DNA of 64,000 nucleotides from Bacteroidota bacterium (GCA_023459355.1 JAEWUM010000048.1:1-64000); one strand, 5' to 3'. Positions 38,195-46,169 are shown, counted from the stretch's first letter. Translations and numbers: made by a program. Notes: generated by a model from the letters alone, not told the origin.

Positions 38195-39115
38195 TTACTG
38201 ATTCATGTAATATTGCTTATATTTCTTTGAGAAACGAACCAGCTTTACAGCCCTGTCGGGATAGTTCGTGATAAACCCATCCACTTTTAAATCCACCATC
38301 TTCCGGATATCTTCCGGATTGTCAACCGTCCACGGCAGAATCTTCATGCCTTTCTTATGTACGGCCTTTACCAGTTGTTTATTCACAATAGTATAATCCG
38401 GACTTAAAATTTCAGGAACAAATTTCAGCTCCGACATGGCGTCTTCAAAACTTACCATTTGTTTCCCAACCAGATATGACAACCTGATCTGAGGATATTG
38501 TTCATGTATGTAATTCAGGGTTCGTGTATCAAAACACTGGATAACAAGTCGGTCAGTAATATTTTTTTGCAACAAAACCCCCAGCGCCAAATCGGTAAAC
38601 TCCTTATAATCCGGAGTGTACACATTGTCATTTTTCCTTGTTGATTTAATTTCAATGTTATAATAAGGTAAGGGCAGCTTATTCGTTCTTGCATAAGCCT
38701 CCGTTTCGTCAATCAAATCAGACAGTAAAGGTTTGTGTGCCTGTACTTTCTTTCTTTGCGGAAACCTGGGGTCACCCTTTATACCCGTATCATATTTGAC
38801 AATAGAGTCGTAGGGCATATTGTACAACTTATAATCTTTTTCTTCTGCTTTTGTAAAAGATTTTCCACAGGGTTTGGTAACATACCTGTGATCCATGACC
38901 TGTTCATGCGACACCACAACCTGTTTATCCTGAGAGATGCTCAAATCCATTTCCAGCGTGTTCACACCCCAGTCCATCGCATTCAACATCGCGATAATCG
39001 TATTTTCAGGATAAAGCGCCATCCCTCCGCGGTGCGCCTGGATATCAATTCCCTGCGATACGGAAATACCCGTCGAGCCCAAGACAAAAACCACGACACA
39101 CCATAATTTATTCAT
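38195..39115 (-). CDS. glpQ: Periplasmic glycerophosphodiester phosphodiesterase
   Basis: Hydrolyses glycerophosphodiesters to glycerol 3-phosphate and an alcohol. The start at 39115 puts the signal peptide (MNKLWCVVVFVLGSTGISVS) at the N-terminus; an ATG at 39124 is also possible. GDPD signature residues are all present: HRGGMALYPENTIIAML near residue 28, TLEMDLSISQDKQVVVSHE with the Glu-x-Asp metal pair and the catalytic His, and YNIEIKST in the middle. The C-terminal half has LSYLVGKQM and WTVDNPEDIRKMVDLKVDG, as in other GDPD TIM barrels. It is the third gene of the glpD-glpT-glpQ run; its product would feed the GlpT transporter. Length (about 306) is normal. Confidence 0.93.
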   Translation of the reverse strand: MNKLWCVVVFVLGSTGISVSQGIDIQAHRGGMALYPENTIIAMLNAMDWGVNTLEMDLSISQDKQVVVSHEQVMDHRYVTKPCGKSFTKAEEKDYKLYNMPYDSIVKYDTGIKGDPRFPQRKKVQAHKPLLSDLIDETEAYARTNKLPLPYYNIEIKSTRKNDNVYTPDYKEFTDLALGVLLQKNITDRLVIQCFDTRTLNYIHEQYPQIRLSYLVGKQMVSFEDAMSELKFVPEILSPDYTIVNKQLVKAVHKKGMKILPWTVDNPEDIRKMVDLKVDGFITNYPDRAVKLVRFSKKYKQYYMNQ

Positions 39116-39209
39116 AATACTCATTTTATAAAAAAATTTAATCACGTTCACCTTTTAAATTACACACAGATAATCACTCCCTTTAAACTATTGAACCAAT
39201 AATTAACCA

Positions 39210-40550
39210 CTACTTAACAATTTCCAGCCTTTCCTTTTCTTTTTTCCATGTCATAGCCGTGAAAAGAATCGCAATGGCACAAGCAACAAGCAAGAGGATA
39301 AACGTAGCATCCCAGCCCATGTGTTCCGCAATAAATCCAATGGCAATGTTAGCGAACAAAGCACCACCGAGATAACCGAACAAGCCCGTTAAACCGGCAG
39401 CAGTACCCGCAGCTTTCTTGGGCACCAGATCCAGTGCCTGAACGCCGATAAGCATTACCGGACCATAAATCAGGAATCCGATTGCAATCAGGGCAATATT
39501 GTCGATCATGATTTTTCCCGGAGGATTTATCCAGTAAACAAGTACTGCCACCATCACCAACAACATATATATAATGATTGAAGGCGCTCTTCTACCCTTA
39601 AATACTTTATCTGAAATCCAGCCACACAACAATGTTCCGGGAATTCCGGCCCATTCATAGAGGAAATAAGCCCATCCGGTTTCTTTCACCGAAAAGCCTT
39701 TCACCTCGTCAAGATAAGTTGGCGCCCAATCCAGGACTCCGTATCTTACCAGATAAATCATTGCGTTTGCAATGGCAATCAACCAAAGAAATTTGTTCTT
39801 AAACACATAGGTAAAAAAGATTTCTTTGGTAGAAAATTCCTGTTCATGGCTTTTATCGTAATCTTTCGGATAATCATGTTTAAATGCTTCAATATTGGGA
39901 AGTCCGCACGACTGAGGCGTATCTCTTACCAGCAAATAAGTTATAAATGAAATAACGATGGCAATCATGGCCGGAAAATACAATTTACTCTGCCAGTCAC
40001 CGAAAATCGCGATACCTGCTATTGCCAGCGGACCGATTAATCCGCCCCCCACATTGTGCGCGATATTCCAGATGGACATTTTCGTTCCCCGCTCTCTCGT
40101 TGAAAACCAGTGAACCATAACCCGGCCGCAGGGAGGCCAGCCCATGCCCTGAAACCATCCGTTGATAAACATCACAATAAACATGACGGCTACGGATGAT
40201 GTAAGGAATGGTATTGTCCCGAATCCTAAAATAACCAGGGCAGAGAGCAGCAACCCAACGCTTAAAAACACCCTTGCATTGCTTCTATCCGACACCCCTC
40301 CCATCAGAAATTTGCTTAATCCGTAAGAAATAGAAACCGCTGCCGCGATAATTCCCAGCTCACCTTTGGAATATCCCTGCTGGATAAGATCAGGAATTAC
40401 CAGTGAGAAGTTTTTTCGAACCAGATAATAGCCTGCATATCCAACAAATATCCCAATAAATACCTGCCACCTCAGAAATTTATACCTGGAATTAATTTCA
40501 TTTTCAGGAATTAACTCTTTATGCGATGGTGGTCTGAAAATACTTATCAT
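39210..40550 (-). CDS. glpT: Glycerol-3-phosphate transporter (MFS antiporter)
   Basis: Inner-membrane antiporter that takes up glycerol 3-phosphate in exchange for phosphate. Twelve membrane segments can be traced through the 446 residues. The family pattern is strong: RWQVFIGIFVGYAGYYLVRK near residue 28 with the substrate-binding Arg in the YLVRKN block, GLSKFLMGGVSDRSNAR, GMGWPPCGRVMVHWFS, and YLVRYGVLDWAPTYL with the second conserved Arg. The close relative UhpT (hexose phosphates) cannot be excluded from sequence alone, but placement between glpD (11-base gap) and glpQ strongly favours GlpT. Confidence 0.93.
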   Translation of the reverse strand: MISIFRPPSHKELIPENEINSRYKFLRWQVFIGIFVGYAGYYLVRKNFSLVIPDLIQQGYSKGELGIIAAAVSISYGLSKFLMGGVSDRSNARVFLSVGLLLSALVILGFGTIPFLTSSVAVMFIVMFINGWFQGMGWPPCGRVMVHWFSTRERGTKMSIWNIAHNVGGGLIGPLAIAGIAIFGDWQSKLYFPAMIAIVISFITYLLVRDTPQSCGLPNIEAFKHDYPKDYDKSHEQEFSTKEIFFTYVFKNKFLWLIAIANAMIYLVRYGVLDWAPTYLDEVKGFSVKETGWAYFLYEWAGIPGTLLCGWISDKVFKGRRAPSIIIYMLLVMVAVLVYWINPPGKIMIDNIALIAIGFLIYGPVMLIGVQALDLVPKKAAGTAAGLTGLFGYLGGALFANIAIGFIAEHMGWDATFILLLVACAIAILFTAMTWKKEKERLEIVK

Positions 40551-40561
40551 TTTTTTACTTT

Positions 40562-42136
40562 TTAATTCAATACATATCCCCTGGCAATGGCGGTAAATTC
40601 AGCCACTTGCTTTTCTACCCATTCTTCACCTTCTGATAATTCAGCAGCCATGATACGGGCAACTTTTTCTGCAATTTCAATTGATTTCCTGGCATCAAGA
40701 CTCAACAGACGAACCCTTCTGGCCAACACATCATCCAGTGTTATAGCCATCTCGTTCCGGATTGCCCAGATAACCTGCGAAACCTTGAAATCAAATTTCG
40801 GATCGAGTTTCTCCGCATAAGCCGGATTTTCTTTTTCCAGTTTCAGTATGGCATCCTGATCACTTCCGTAAACATACATCCAGTTGCTCCTGTCCTTTGT
40901 CTTTTTATACCCGTGTACCTTCATTTTTTTAGTTACACAAGGCTTAAATTTAATTCCTTTTTTCTTAATGGCAAGGTCTACTGCCTCTTCCGCCATAATT
41001 CTGTAGGTAGTCCACTTTCCACCCGTTATGGTAATCAAATCAGAATCAGACGCTAAAAGTTTATGACTACGTGAAATTTCTTTTGTTTTCATTTCGTCAG
41101 ACTGTTTCCTGGGCGCTGCCAGTGGACGTAAACCGGCAAATACGGACAACACGTCTTTTCGTTGTGGTTTTTTCACCAGATACCTGCCGGCTGTTTCGAG
41201 GATAAAGTCAACTTCTTCCTCCAGGGCAAAAGGCTCTAAAACAAAGTCTTTAACCGGCGTATCCGTTGTTCCGAGAATAACCCTGTTATGCCAGGGCACA
41301 CCAAACATCACCCGACCATCACTGGTTTTTGGAATCATAATCGCATCGTCCCCTCCGAGGAAAGATTTATCCACCACAACATGCACACCCTGACTCGGAC
41401 GAACCAGCGGCGCTTCATCTTTGTTATCCATTTTAATAATGTCATCAACAAAAATACCTGTTGCATTGATGATACAGGTCCCATGTAAGGTAAATTCTTC
41501 ATTATTTAACAGGTCTTTTACCACAACGCCGGAAATTTTACCTTTGGCATCTTTGATCAGTGAAGTAACCGGCGCATAATTCACAACCGTTGCTCCATGT
41601 TCAACTGCTGTTTGCATGAGGTTGATAGCCAACCGGGCATCGTCAAACTGTCCGTCGTGATAAACCACACCTCCTCTAAGTCCCTTCTGCTCAATTTGCG
41701 GAACCGATTTAATCACGCCACTTTTTGTCATGGGCAAAGAGCGACCCAAACCCAGCCTTCCGGCCAACAAATCATACATGGTCAATCCGACTGTATAAAA
41801 AGGTTTTTCCCACCAAGTATAGTTTCCGATGATAAAACGCTGATTCTTTACCAGATGAGGTGCATTCTTCCGTAAATACCCGCGTTCTCTTAACGCTTCT
41901 CTTACCAAGCCTACATCTCCGTTTTTCAGGTAACGCACCCCGCCATGCACCAGTTTTGTACTCCTGCTTGATGTTGCTTTCGAGAAATCGGACTGCTCAA
42001 GCAATATTGTCTTGTACCCCCTTGAAGCCGCGTCGACTGCAATTCCAAGGCCGGTTGCGCCACCTCCAATGACAATAAAGTCCCATTGACTGACGCTTTT
42101 TCCTTTAAGCTGATTAATAAAATCAGATCGTTTCAT
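40562..42136 (-). CDS. glpD: Glycerol-3-phosphate dehydrogenase, FAD-dependent (copy 2)
   Basis: Membrane-associated oxidation of glycerol 3-phosphate to dihydroxyacetone phosphate. FAD-binding N-terminus (FIVIGGGATGLGIAVDAASR), signature RSTKLVHGGVRYLKNGD, GVVYHDGQFDDARLAINLM and GGKWTTYRIMAEEAVDLAIK are all present; the DAO_C helical domain contains EMAITLDDVLARRVRLL. Length 524. It is the promoter-proximal gene of glpD-glpT-glpQ and is divergent from the DeoR-family regulator gene. By eye it shares most conserved blocks with copy 1 (21032-22603) and the two are clearly paralogues. Confidence 0.96.
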   Translation of the reverse strand: MKRSDFINQLKGKSVSQWDFIVIGGGATGLGIAVDAASRGYKTILLEQSDFSKATSSRSTKLVHGGVRYLKNGDVGLVREALRERGYLRKNAPHLVKNQRFIIGNYTWWEKPFYTVGLTMYDLLAGRLGLGRSLPMTKSGVIKSVPQIEQKGLRGGVVYHDGQFDDARLAINLMQTAVEHGATVVNYAPVTSLIKDAKGKISGVVVKDLLNNEEFTLHGTCIINATGIFVDDIIKMDNKDEAPLVRPSQGVHVVVDKSFLGGDDAIMIPKTSDGRVMFGVPWHNRVILGTTDTPVKDFVLEPFALEEEVDFILETAGRYLVKKPQRKDVLSVFAGLRPLAAPRKQSDEMKTKEISRSHKLLASDSDLITITGGKWTTYRIMAEEAVDLAIKKKGIKFKPCVTKKMKVHGYKKTKDRSNWMYVYGSDQDAILKLEKENPAYAEKLDPKFDFKVSQVIWAIRNEMAITLDDVLARRVRLLSLDARKSIEIAEKVARIMAAELSEGEEWVEKQVAEFTAIARGYVLN

Positions 42137-42178
42137 TTGAATATGTGTATTAAAATCTTATATTTATTATTATGTGTG

Positions 42179-42186
42179 CAAATATA
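42179..42186 (-). promoter_or_regulatory. Putative -7 element of the glpDTQ operon
   Basis: Minus-strand TATATTTG matches TAnnTTTG, 43 bases before the glpD start. A TTTG on the minus strand at 42210-42213 could be the -33 element, though the 23-base spacer is a little long. The first CGAAAGT repeat (42216-42222) adjoins it. Confidence 0.5.
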
Positions 42187-42215
42187 AAACAAATTTTATA
42201 AAATAAAAACAAATA

Positions 42216-42275
42216 CGAAAGTTTTTAATCACAAATCGAAAGTTTAACATTTCACAATAATTACATAACGAAAGT
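42216..42275 (+). promoter_or_regulatory. Three CGAAAGT repeats, putative GlpR operators
   Basis: CGAAAGT occurs at 42216-42222, 42237-42243 and 42269-42275, all in the same orientation and each with an A/T-rich flank (AAATACGAAAGTTT, AAATCGAAAGTTT, ATAACGAAAGTTG). Start-to-start distances are 21 and 32 bases, about two and three helical turns, so all copies face one side of the DNA. The first adjoins the glpD -33 region and the third overlaps the glpR -33 region. DeoR-family repressors often use repeated sites containing GAAA/TTTC, which fits. Confidence 0.6.
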
Positions 42276-42305
42276 TGCGTATCTCGGAAGAATACACTAA
42301 TTTTG
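42274..42305 (+). promoter_or_regulatory. Promoter of the DeoR-family regulator gene
   Basis: GTTG at 42274-42277 (-33) and TAATTTTG at 42298-42305 (-7) are 20 bases apart, fitting the Bacteroidota TTTG/TAnnTTTG pattern. The start codon at 42324 follows by 18 bases, so the leader would be short. The third CGAAAGT repeat overlaps the -33 element, suggesting autoregulation. Confidence 0.6.
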
Positions 42306-42323
42306 TCACATAATATTGTTGTT

Positions 42324-43088
42324 ATGAGAAATATAGCTAAAAGACATAAGCTCATTATCACAGAACTGGAGAAGAATGGTTATGTCCAGGTTCAGGAACT
42401 AAGCGCGATCTTAGGAGTCTCAGAAGTAACGATTCGTAAGGATTTGAAAGAATTGGAAAGCAGGAAACTGCTCTACAGAAGTCATGGTGGCGCCAGTTTA
42501 CATTCGGCCTTAATCGGCGACCGTCACATAGATGAGAAAGAGAAAATTCAAACGGAAGAAAAAAACAACATAGCCGAATATGCTGCCGGTTTAATTGAAA
42601 AAGATGACCGCATCATCATAGCATCCGGAACAACCGTACTGGCTTTAGCCCGGAAAATCACGGATCATCTTCCCCTTACCGTAATCACCCCTTCGGTGAA
42701 AGTCACCTCCATATTAAGTTATATCAACAACATAGAAATCATCCAACTGGGAGGCAATATCCGGAAAAGTTCTGCTTCTGCAATCGGAGCTTATGCTGAA
42801 AATCTGCTGAAAGATATGATGTGCAATAAACTATTTATTGGGGTAGACGGTATTGATATTGAGCACGGACTCACCACCAGCAATCTGAGTGAAGCACATT
42901 TAAATCAATGTATGCTAAAATCAGCACAAAAAATTATCGTGCTCACCGACTCTACGAAATTCGGCAGAAGAGGTTTTGGAAAAATTTGCGACATCAATCA
43001 GATTGACCAGATTATCACCGATAAAAATGCTCCTTCGAGTACCGTTCAGATCATGCGCGACAGGGGTATTGATGTCGTTCTGGTATAA
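42324..43088 (+). CDS. glpR: DeoR-family transcriptional repressor, probable glycerol-3-phosphate regulator
   Basis: The ATG at 42324 is chosen (MRNIAKRHKLIITELEKNGY); the upstream TTG at 42303 lies inside the promoter. The N-terminal DeoR winged helix (VQVQELSAILGVSEVTIRKD, LKELESRKLLYRSHGGA) is followed by a sugar-phosphate-sensing DeoRC domain (IIIASGTTVLALARKI, IQLGGNIRKSSASAIGAYAE, LFIGVDGID, IIVLTDSTKFGRRGFGKI). 254 residues, normal length. It is divergent from glpD with operator-like CGAAAGT repeats between, so it probably represses glpDTQ and itself until glycerol 3-phosphate or another phosphorylated metabolite binds. The specific effector is inferred from context. Its 3' end overlaps the convergent pnuC gene by 43 bases. 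Confidence 0.88.
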   Translation: MRNIAKRHKLIITELEKNGYVQVQELSAILGVSEVTIRKDLKELESRKLLYRSHGGASLHSALIGDRHIDEKEKIQTEEKNNIAEYAAGLIEKDDRIIIASGTTVLALARKITDHLPLTVITPSVKVTSILSYINNIEIIQLGGNIRKSSASAIGAYAENLLKDMMCNKLFIGVDGIDIEHGLTTSNLSEAHLNQCMLKSAQKIIVLTDSTKFGRRGFGKICDINQIDQIITDKNAPSSTVQIMRDRGIDVVLV

Positions 43089-43654
43089 TCCTTTTTCCAC
43101 TGATACCAACCCACAATCGCCATAACCGTGTAGATAATAAAAAGGATTGCTGTGGGATACAAACCTTTATACAGGTATAAACCCGCCGAAAGCCCATCTA
43201 CAATCACCCACAAAATCCAGTGTTCGATGAGCTTTCTGGCCAGCATCCAGGTAGCAGTAATACTCAATGCTGTTGTAAAAGAATCTGCCATAGGAAGCGG
43301 AGAATCAGTATAATGTGTCAAAACGAAATAATATAGCAAAAAAACGAAAGTTGTAATTAACATCAATACCAACGCCTGTAATTTTTTTGTTCTTTTTAGA
43401 GGCAACTCTTTTCCTGACTGTTGCTTCCCGCTTCTCCAGCTAATCCAGCCGAACACACTCACAGCCAAATAATAGAACTGCAGGGACATGTCTGCATAAA
43501 ATTTACTCTGAAAAAAAACCACGATATACAAAGCCGAACACAAGAACCCGAATATCCACAGACTAATTTTTTGTTTGATGGATAGATACAGGTATATCAG
43601 GCTCAATATGGAGCCAATGATTTCAATGTAATGTTGCTGGATATACTGAACCAT
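43046..43654 (-). CDS. pnuC: Nicotinamide riboside/mononucleotide transporter PnuC
   Basis: A membrane vitamin transporter that brings in a nicotinamide nucleoside for NAD synthesis by facilitated diffusion. It has seven to eight hydrophobic segments in 202 residues (for example IIGSILSLIYLYLSIKQ, WIFGFLCSALYIVVFFQSKF and WILWVIVDGLSAGLYLYKGL). The pattern QKISLWIFG, FYADMSLQFYYLAVSVFGW and the C-terminal YTVMAIVGWYQWKK are characteristic. A thiamine-specific PnuT cannot be ruled out by eye. A 14-base tandem duplication covers its start region. It converges on glpR with a 43-base overlap. Confidence 0.88.
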   Translation of the reverse strand: MVQYIQQHYIEIIGSILSLIYLYLSIKQKISLWIFGFLCSALYIVVFFQSKFYADMSLQFYYLAVSVFGWISWRSGKQQSGKELPLKRTKKLQALVLMLITTFVFLLYYFVLTHYTDSPLPMADSFTTALSITATWMLARKLIEHWILWVIVDGLSAGLYLYKGLYPTAILFIIYTVMAIVGWYQWKKDYTRTTSIPLSRMI

Positions 43655-43680
43655 TCACTATTCGCTATTCACTATTCGCT
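43653..43680. repeat. Perfect 14-base tandem duplication at the pnuC start
   Basis: ATTCACTATTCGCT occurs twice in direct succession at 43653-43666 and 43667-43680. The first copy includes the pnuC start codon. Similar AATAGCGAATAGTGAA-type strings are often seen between genes in Bacteroidota, from memory. Confidence 0.85.
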
Positions 43681-43692
43681 TTCCGTTCTCCG

Positions 43693-45276
43693 CTATTGTA
43701 AAATCTTTTCATACTCCCCCTCTGTATTTAAAATCCGGATGGCGCGTTGCAACGATTCATTTTCTTCATCCATGATACGGTAATACTCATTCACCGACCA
43801 CATATCACGCGCAATAATGGCTTTAAGCTGCAAGCGGATCAGGTATTCAGACTTTTTGAATTGCTCCTCATCATAAGCAACACCTTCTTTTTCTGCCATT
43901 TCTCTGATTTGATTCAGGATGCCGGCATCAACGGTAAAATCCCGGTAATATTTCTCAAAATCTTTATACTTTTTCTTCAGTTTATCCCTGTTTTTGTCGT
44001 TAAACTGAACAACCACCTTATTCACAATGCCCTGCGCCACAATCTTGCGGTGATAGTCAGTATAACGGGTAGTATCGATTGGGATAAAAATATCGGGCAT
44101 AATGCCACCGCCACCATACACCGTTCTTTTCAGTATTTTGGTCTGATATTTCAATGAATCGGGGAAATGAATAGAATCGGCATGTTGCATTTCTCCATGA
44201 TTATACCTTTCCAGTAAATCTTGCTGATATTTTTCAACGCCATCTTTATATGGCTTTTGAATGCTTCTGCCGGTGGGGGTATAATAACGTGAGGTGGTAA
44301 GTCGCAACATAGAGCCATCTGTCAACGGAACCTGTCGTTGTACCAATCCCTTACCAAACGTCCTTCTGCCGATGATAATTCCCCTGTCCCAATCCTGCAC
44401 AGCACCCGAAACAATTTCACTGGCAGAAGCAGAGTATTCATCCACCAGAACAATCAATTTACCCTGCTCAAAGCCTCCTATTGCTGTTGCATTGGCTGTA
44501 CTACGGGGCTGTTTGAGTCCTTCCGTATATACAATCAACTGCCCCCTGCCCAGAAACTCATCAGCCAGTTCTATAGCTGCGTTAAGGTAACCTCCGCCAT
44601 TGCCCTGCAGACTCAGAATCAGGTTCTTCATACCCGCTTTTTTCAACTTAGAGAAAGCAGATTTATACTCTTCTACCGTTTTACTTCCGAAATTATTGAT
44701 TCGGATGTAGCCGGTTTCCTGATCAATCATATAGGAAGCATCTACACTATTCACGGGGATTTTGTCGCGGATAATTTTGAAAAGCATCAGTTGCGGAATA
44801 CCGCGTCGCGCAATTTTAACCGACACTTCCGAGCCTTTCGGTCCGCGCAGGCGTTTCATCACATCCGAGTTCTGAATTTTCTGACCGGCCATCAGATCTT
44901 CGTTGATATAAATAATCCGGTCGCCGGGCATTACTCCTACTTTTTCGGCTGGAGTTCCCGAAATGGTTTGTACCACCAGAATAGTATCCTCAAAAATCTG
45001 AAACTGAATGCCGACCCCCTCAAAACTGCCTTCCAACGGCTCATTGACCCTGTCGACTTCATCCTTGGGAATATAAGAAGAATGTGGATCCAGCTCTTTC
45101 AGGGTCGCCATGATTGCAGTTTCAACCAATTTCTTTTCATCCACGGAATCAACATAGAGATTGGAAATCACGCTGAATACATTGTTTAGTTTTAATAATT
45201 CCGAATTGATTCGAAGTTGTGAGGAGATGGTAAAAACATGTATGAATGTTAGTAAGAATATGAATATTTTTTTCAT
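43693..45276 (-). CDS. S41-family C-terminal-processing protease
   Basis: A periplasmic serine protease of the CtpA/Prc family, which trims or degrades proteins from the C-terminus. Signal peptide MKKIFIFLLTFIHVFTISS; PDZ domain at residues about 70-155 (GVGIQFQIFEDTILVVQTI, GVMPGDRIIYINEDLMAGQ). The S41 core carries GYIRINNFGSKTVEEYKSAF, NGGGYLNAAIELADEFL, LVDEYSASASEIVSGAVQDW with the catalytic Ser, and RTFGKGLVQRQVPL with the general-base Lys. Residues about 380-527 are a charged C-terminal extension common in Bacteroidota members. Length 527. The gene has a 140-base leader containing a palindrome. Confidence 0.94.
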   Translation of the reverse strand: MKKIFIFLLTFIHVFTISSQLRINSELLKLNNVFSVISNLYVDSVDEKKLVETAIMATLKELDPHSSYIPKDEVDRVNEPLEGSFEGVGIQFQIFEDTILVVQTISGTPAEKVGVMPGDRIIYINEDLMAGQKIQNSDVMKRLRGPKGSEVSVKIARRGIPQLMLFKIIRDKIPVNSVDASYMIDQETGYIRINNFGSKTVEEYKSAFSKLKKAGMKNLILSLQGNGGGYLNAAIELADEFLGRGQLIVYTEGLKQPRSTANATAIGGFEQGKLIVLVDEYSASASEIVSGAVQDWDRGIIIGRRTFGKGLVQRQVPLTDGSMLRLTTSRYYTPTGRSIQKPYKDGVEKYQQDLLERYNHGEMQHADSIHFPDSLKYQTKILKRTVYGGGGIMPDIFIPIDTTRYTDYHRKIVAQGIVNKVVVQFNDKNRDKLKKKYKDFEKYYRDFTVDAGILNQIREMAEKEGVAYDEEQFKKSEYLIRLQLKAIIARDMWSVNEYYRIMDEENESLQRAIRILNTEGEYEKILQ

Positions 45277-45356
45277 CGGAAAAAATTAATTTTGTAATAT
45301 AAATGTAATGTGATATTCAAATGCATGTGTTTCCCCGTTGGGGCGTTTTCCCCCGT

Positions 45357-45380
45357 AGAGACAGAGCATGCTCTGTCTCT
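45357..45380. repeat. 24-base perfect palindrome in the S41 protease leader
   Basis: AGAGACAGAGCA at 45357-45368 is followed at once by its inverted copy TGCTCTGTCTCT, making a perfect palindrome. CCCCGTTGGGG lies about 20 bases before it, also self-complementary. It looks like a REP-type intergenic element; I recall similar GTAGAGAC palindromes in other Bacteroidota genomes but cannot verify this here. Confidence 0.75.
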
Positions 45381-45414
45381 GCCGCATAACCATAACGGGT
45401 TAATATGAAACCTG

Positions 45415-45422
45415 CAAAGGTA
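45415..45422 (-). promoter_or_regulatory. Putative -7 element for the S41 protease gene
   Basis: Minus-strand TACCTTTG matches TAnnTTTG, 139 bases before the start codon. If used, the leader includes the palindrome at 45357-45380. No -33 element is apparent. Confidence 0.4.
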
Positions 45423-45477
45423 CAATATTTTTCAATTAAAAACCGGTAAAAAACTAAAATGAGAATTAACAATCAGG

Positions 45478-46104
45478 CTATTCAAATCCAAATATTTCGT
45501 TCACTGCCTCCAGTTCCCTTACCTCACATCCTTTTGCAGTAGCGATGGCCATATAAATTTCAGCCAGAGGCATTTCACTGTCGTCACTTTCAACCAGAAT
45601 CCTTTCAACAGGGGTTGCCCGTACGCTATCCGGGTTGAACTTTTCTCCGAAAGAGATAAACATACCAATTTTAGTAAGCTGTACCGCCATTTCCGGCTTC
45701 CCTCTGAAACCATGAATAATCCAGGGCTGTTTCGGATTCAACGCTTTGTGGAAATTCATCAATTCATTATAACAACCTACACAATGAATTATCAGAGGCT
45801 TATTAAGCGCTGCCGACAGTTTCACCTGCATCCCAAACACTTCCAGTTGTTTTTCTAAGGCAACCGGCGATTTTTTATCGAGACCACATTCTCCCACGGC
45901 GATTACCCGGTCAAAATTCAACAATAACTTCAGATTATCGAGCCAAACCGACCGGAGATTGCCTGCATCCCAGGGGTGAATCCCCGCCGAGAAAAAGATA
46001 TGATTACCATGTGGTAATGTTACGTCATCATCGTTAATCAGGATATTGTAGATGCTCCGAATATCGCCCGGATTGATTCTATGGCAGTGCGCGTCTGTTA
46101 ACAT
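45478..46104 (-). CDS. TatD-family metal-dependent hydrolase
   Basis: A TatD-like TIM-barrel enzyme, probably a Mg2+-dependent DNase or phosphatase. The start at 46104 puts the metal motif at the N-terminus (MLTDAHCHRINPGD); ATG at 46119 is an alternative. Other blocks are FFSAGIHPWDAG, VIAVGECGLDKKSPVALEKQ with the conserved Glu, IIHCVGCYNELMNFHKA, WIIHGFRGKPEMA and ILVESDDSEMPLAEIY. It is somewhat short (208 residues against about 250-260 for typical TatD) because several loops are reduced, a form common in Bacteroidota. Divergent from ahcY with close or overlapping promoters. Confidence 0.85.
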   Translation of the reverse strand: MLTDAHCHRINPGDIRSIYNILINDDDVTLPHGNHIFFSAGIHPWDAGNLRSVWLDNLKLLLNFDRVIAVGECGLDKKSPVALEKQLEVFGMQVKLSAALNKPLIIHCVGCYNELMNFHKALNPKQPWIIHGFRGKPEMAVQLTKIGMFISFGEKFNPDSVRATPVERILVESDDSEMPLAEIYMAIATAKGCEVRELEAVNEIFGFE

Positions 46105-46132
46105 CTGTTTGATTTTCAAAAACTAAGAATGG

Positions 46133-46140
46133 CAAATATA
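46133..46140 (-). promoter_or_regulatory. Putative -7 element for the TatD-family gene
   Basis: Minus-strand TATATTTG matches TAnnTTTG, 29 bases before the start at 46104. It faces away from the ahcY -7 element 22 bases further right. Confidence 0.45.
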
Positions 46141-46161
46141 AGTTTTTCCATCGGATTTTTG

Positions 46162-46169
46162 TATCTTTG
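46162..46169 (+). promoter_or_regulatory. Putative -7 element for ahcY
   Basis: TATCTTTG matches TAnnTTTG. It would give ahcY a leader of about 110 bases (46176-46285), unusually long for this window. I see no known riboswitch in that leader. Confidence 0.5.

Noticed and set aside
43046..43088. Frameshift or assembly error where glpR and pnuC overlap
   Set aside because: Both proteins keep normal family C-termini; a 43-base convergent overlap is enough to explain the arrangement.
44338..45189. 283-codon open frame on the plus strand
   Set aside because: It is antisense to the S41 protease, whose domains are complete; it is a shadow.
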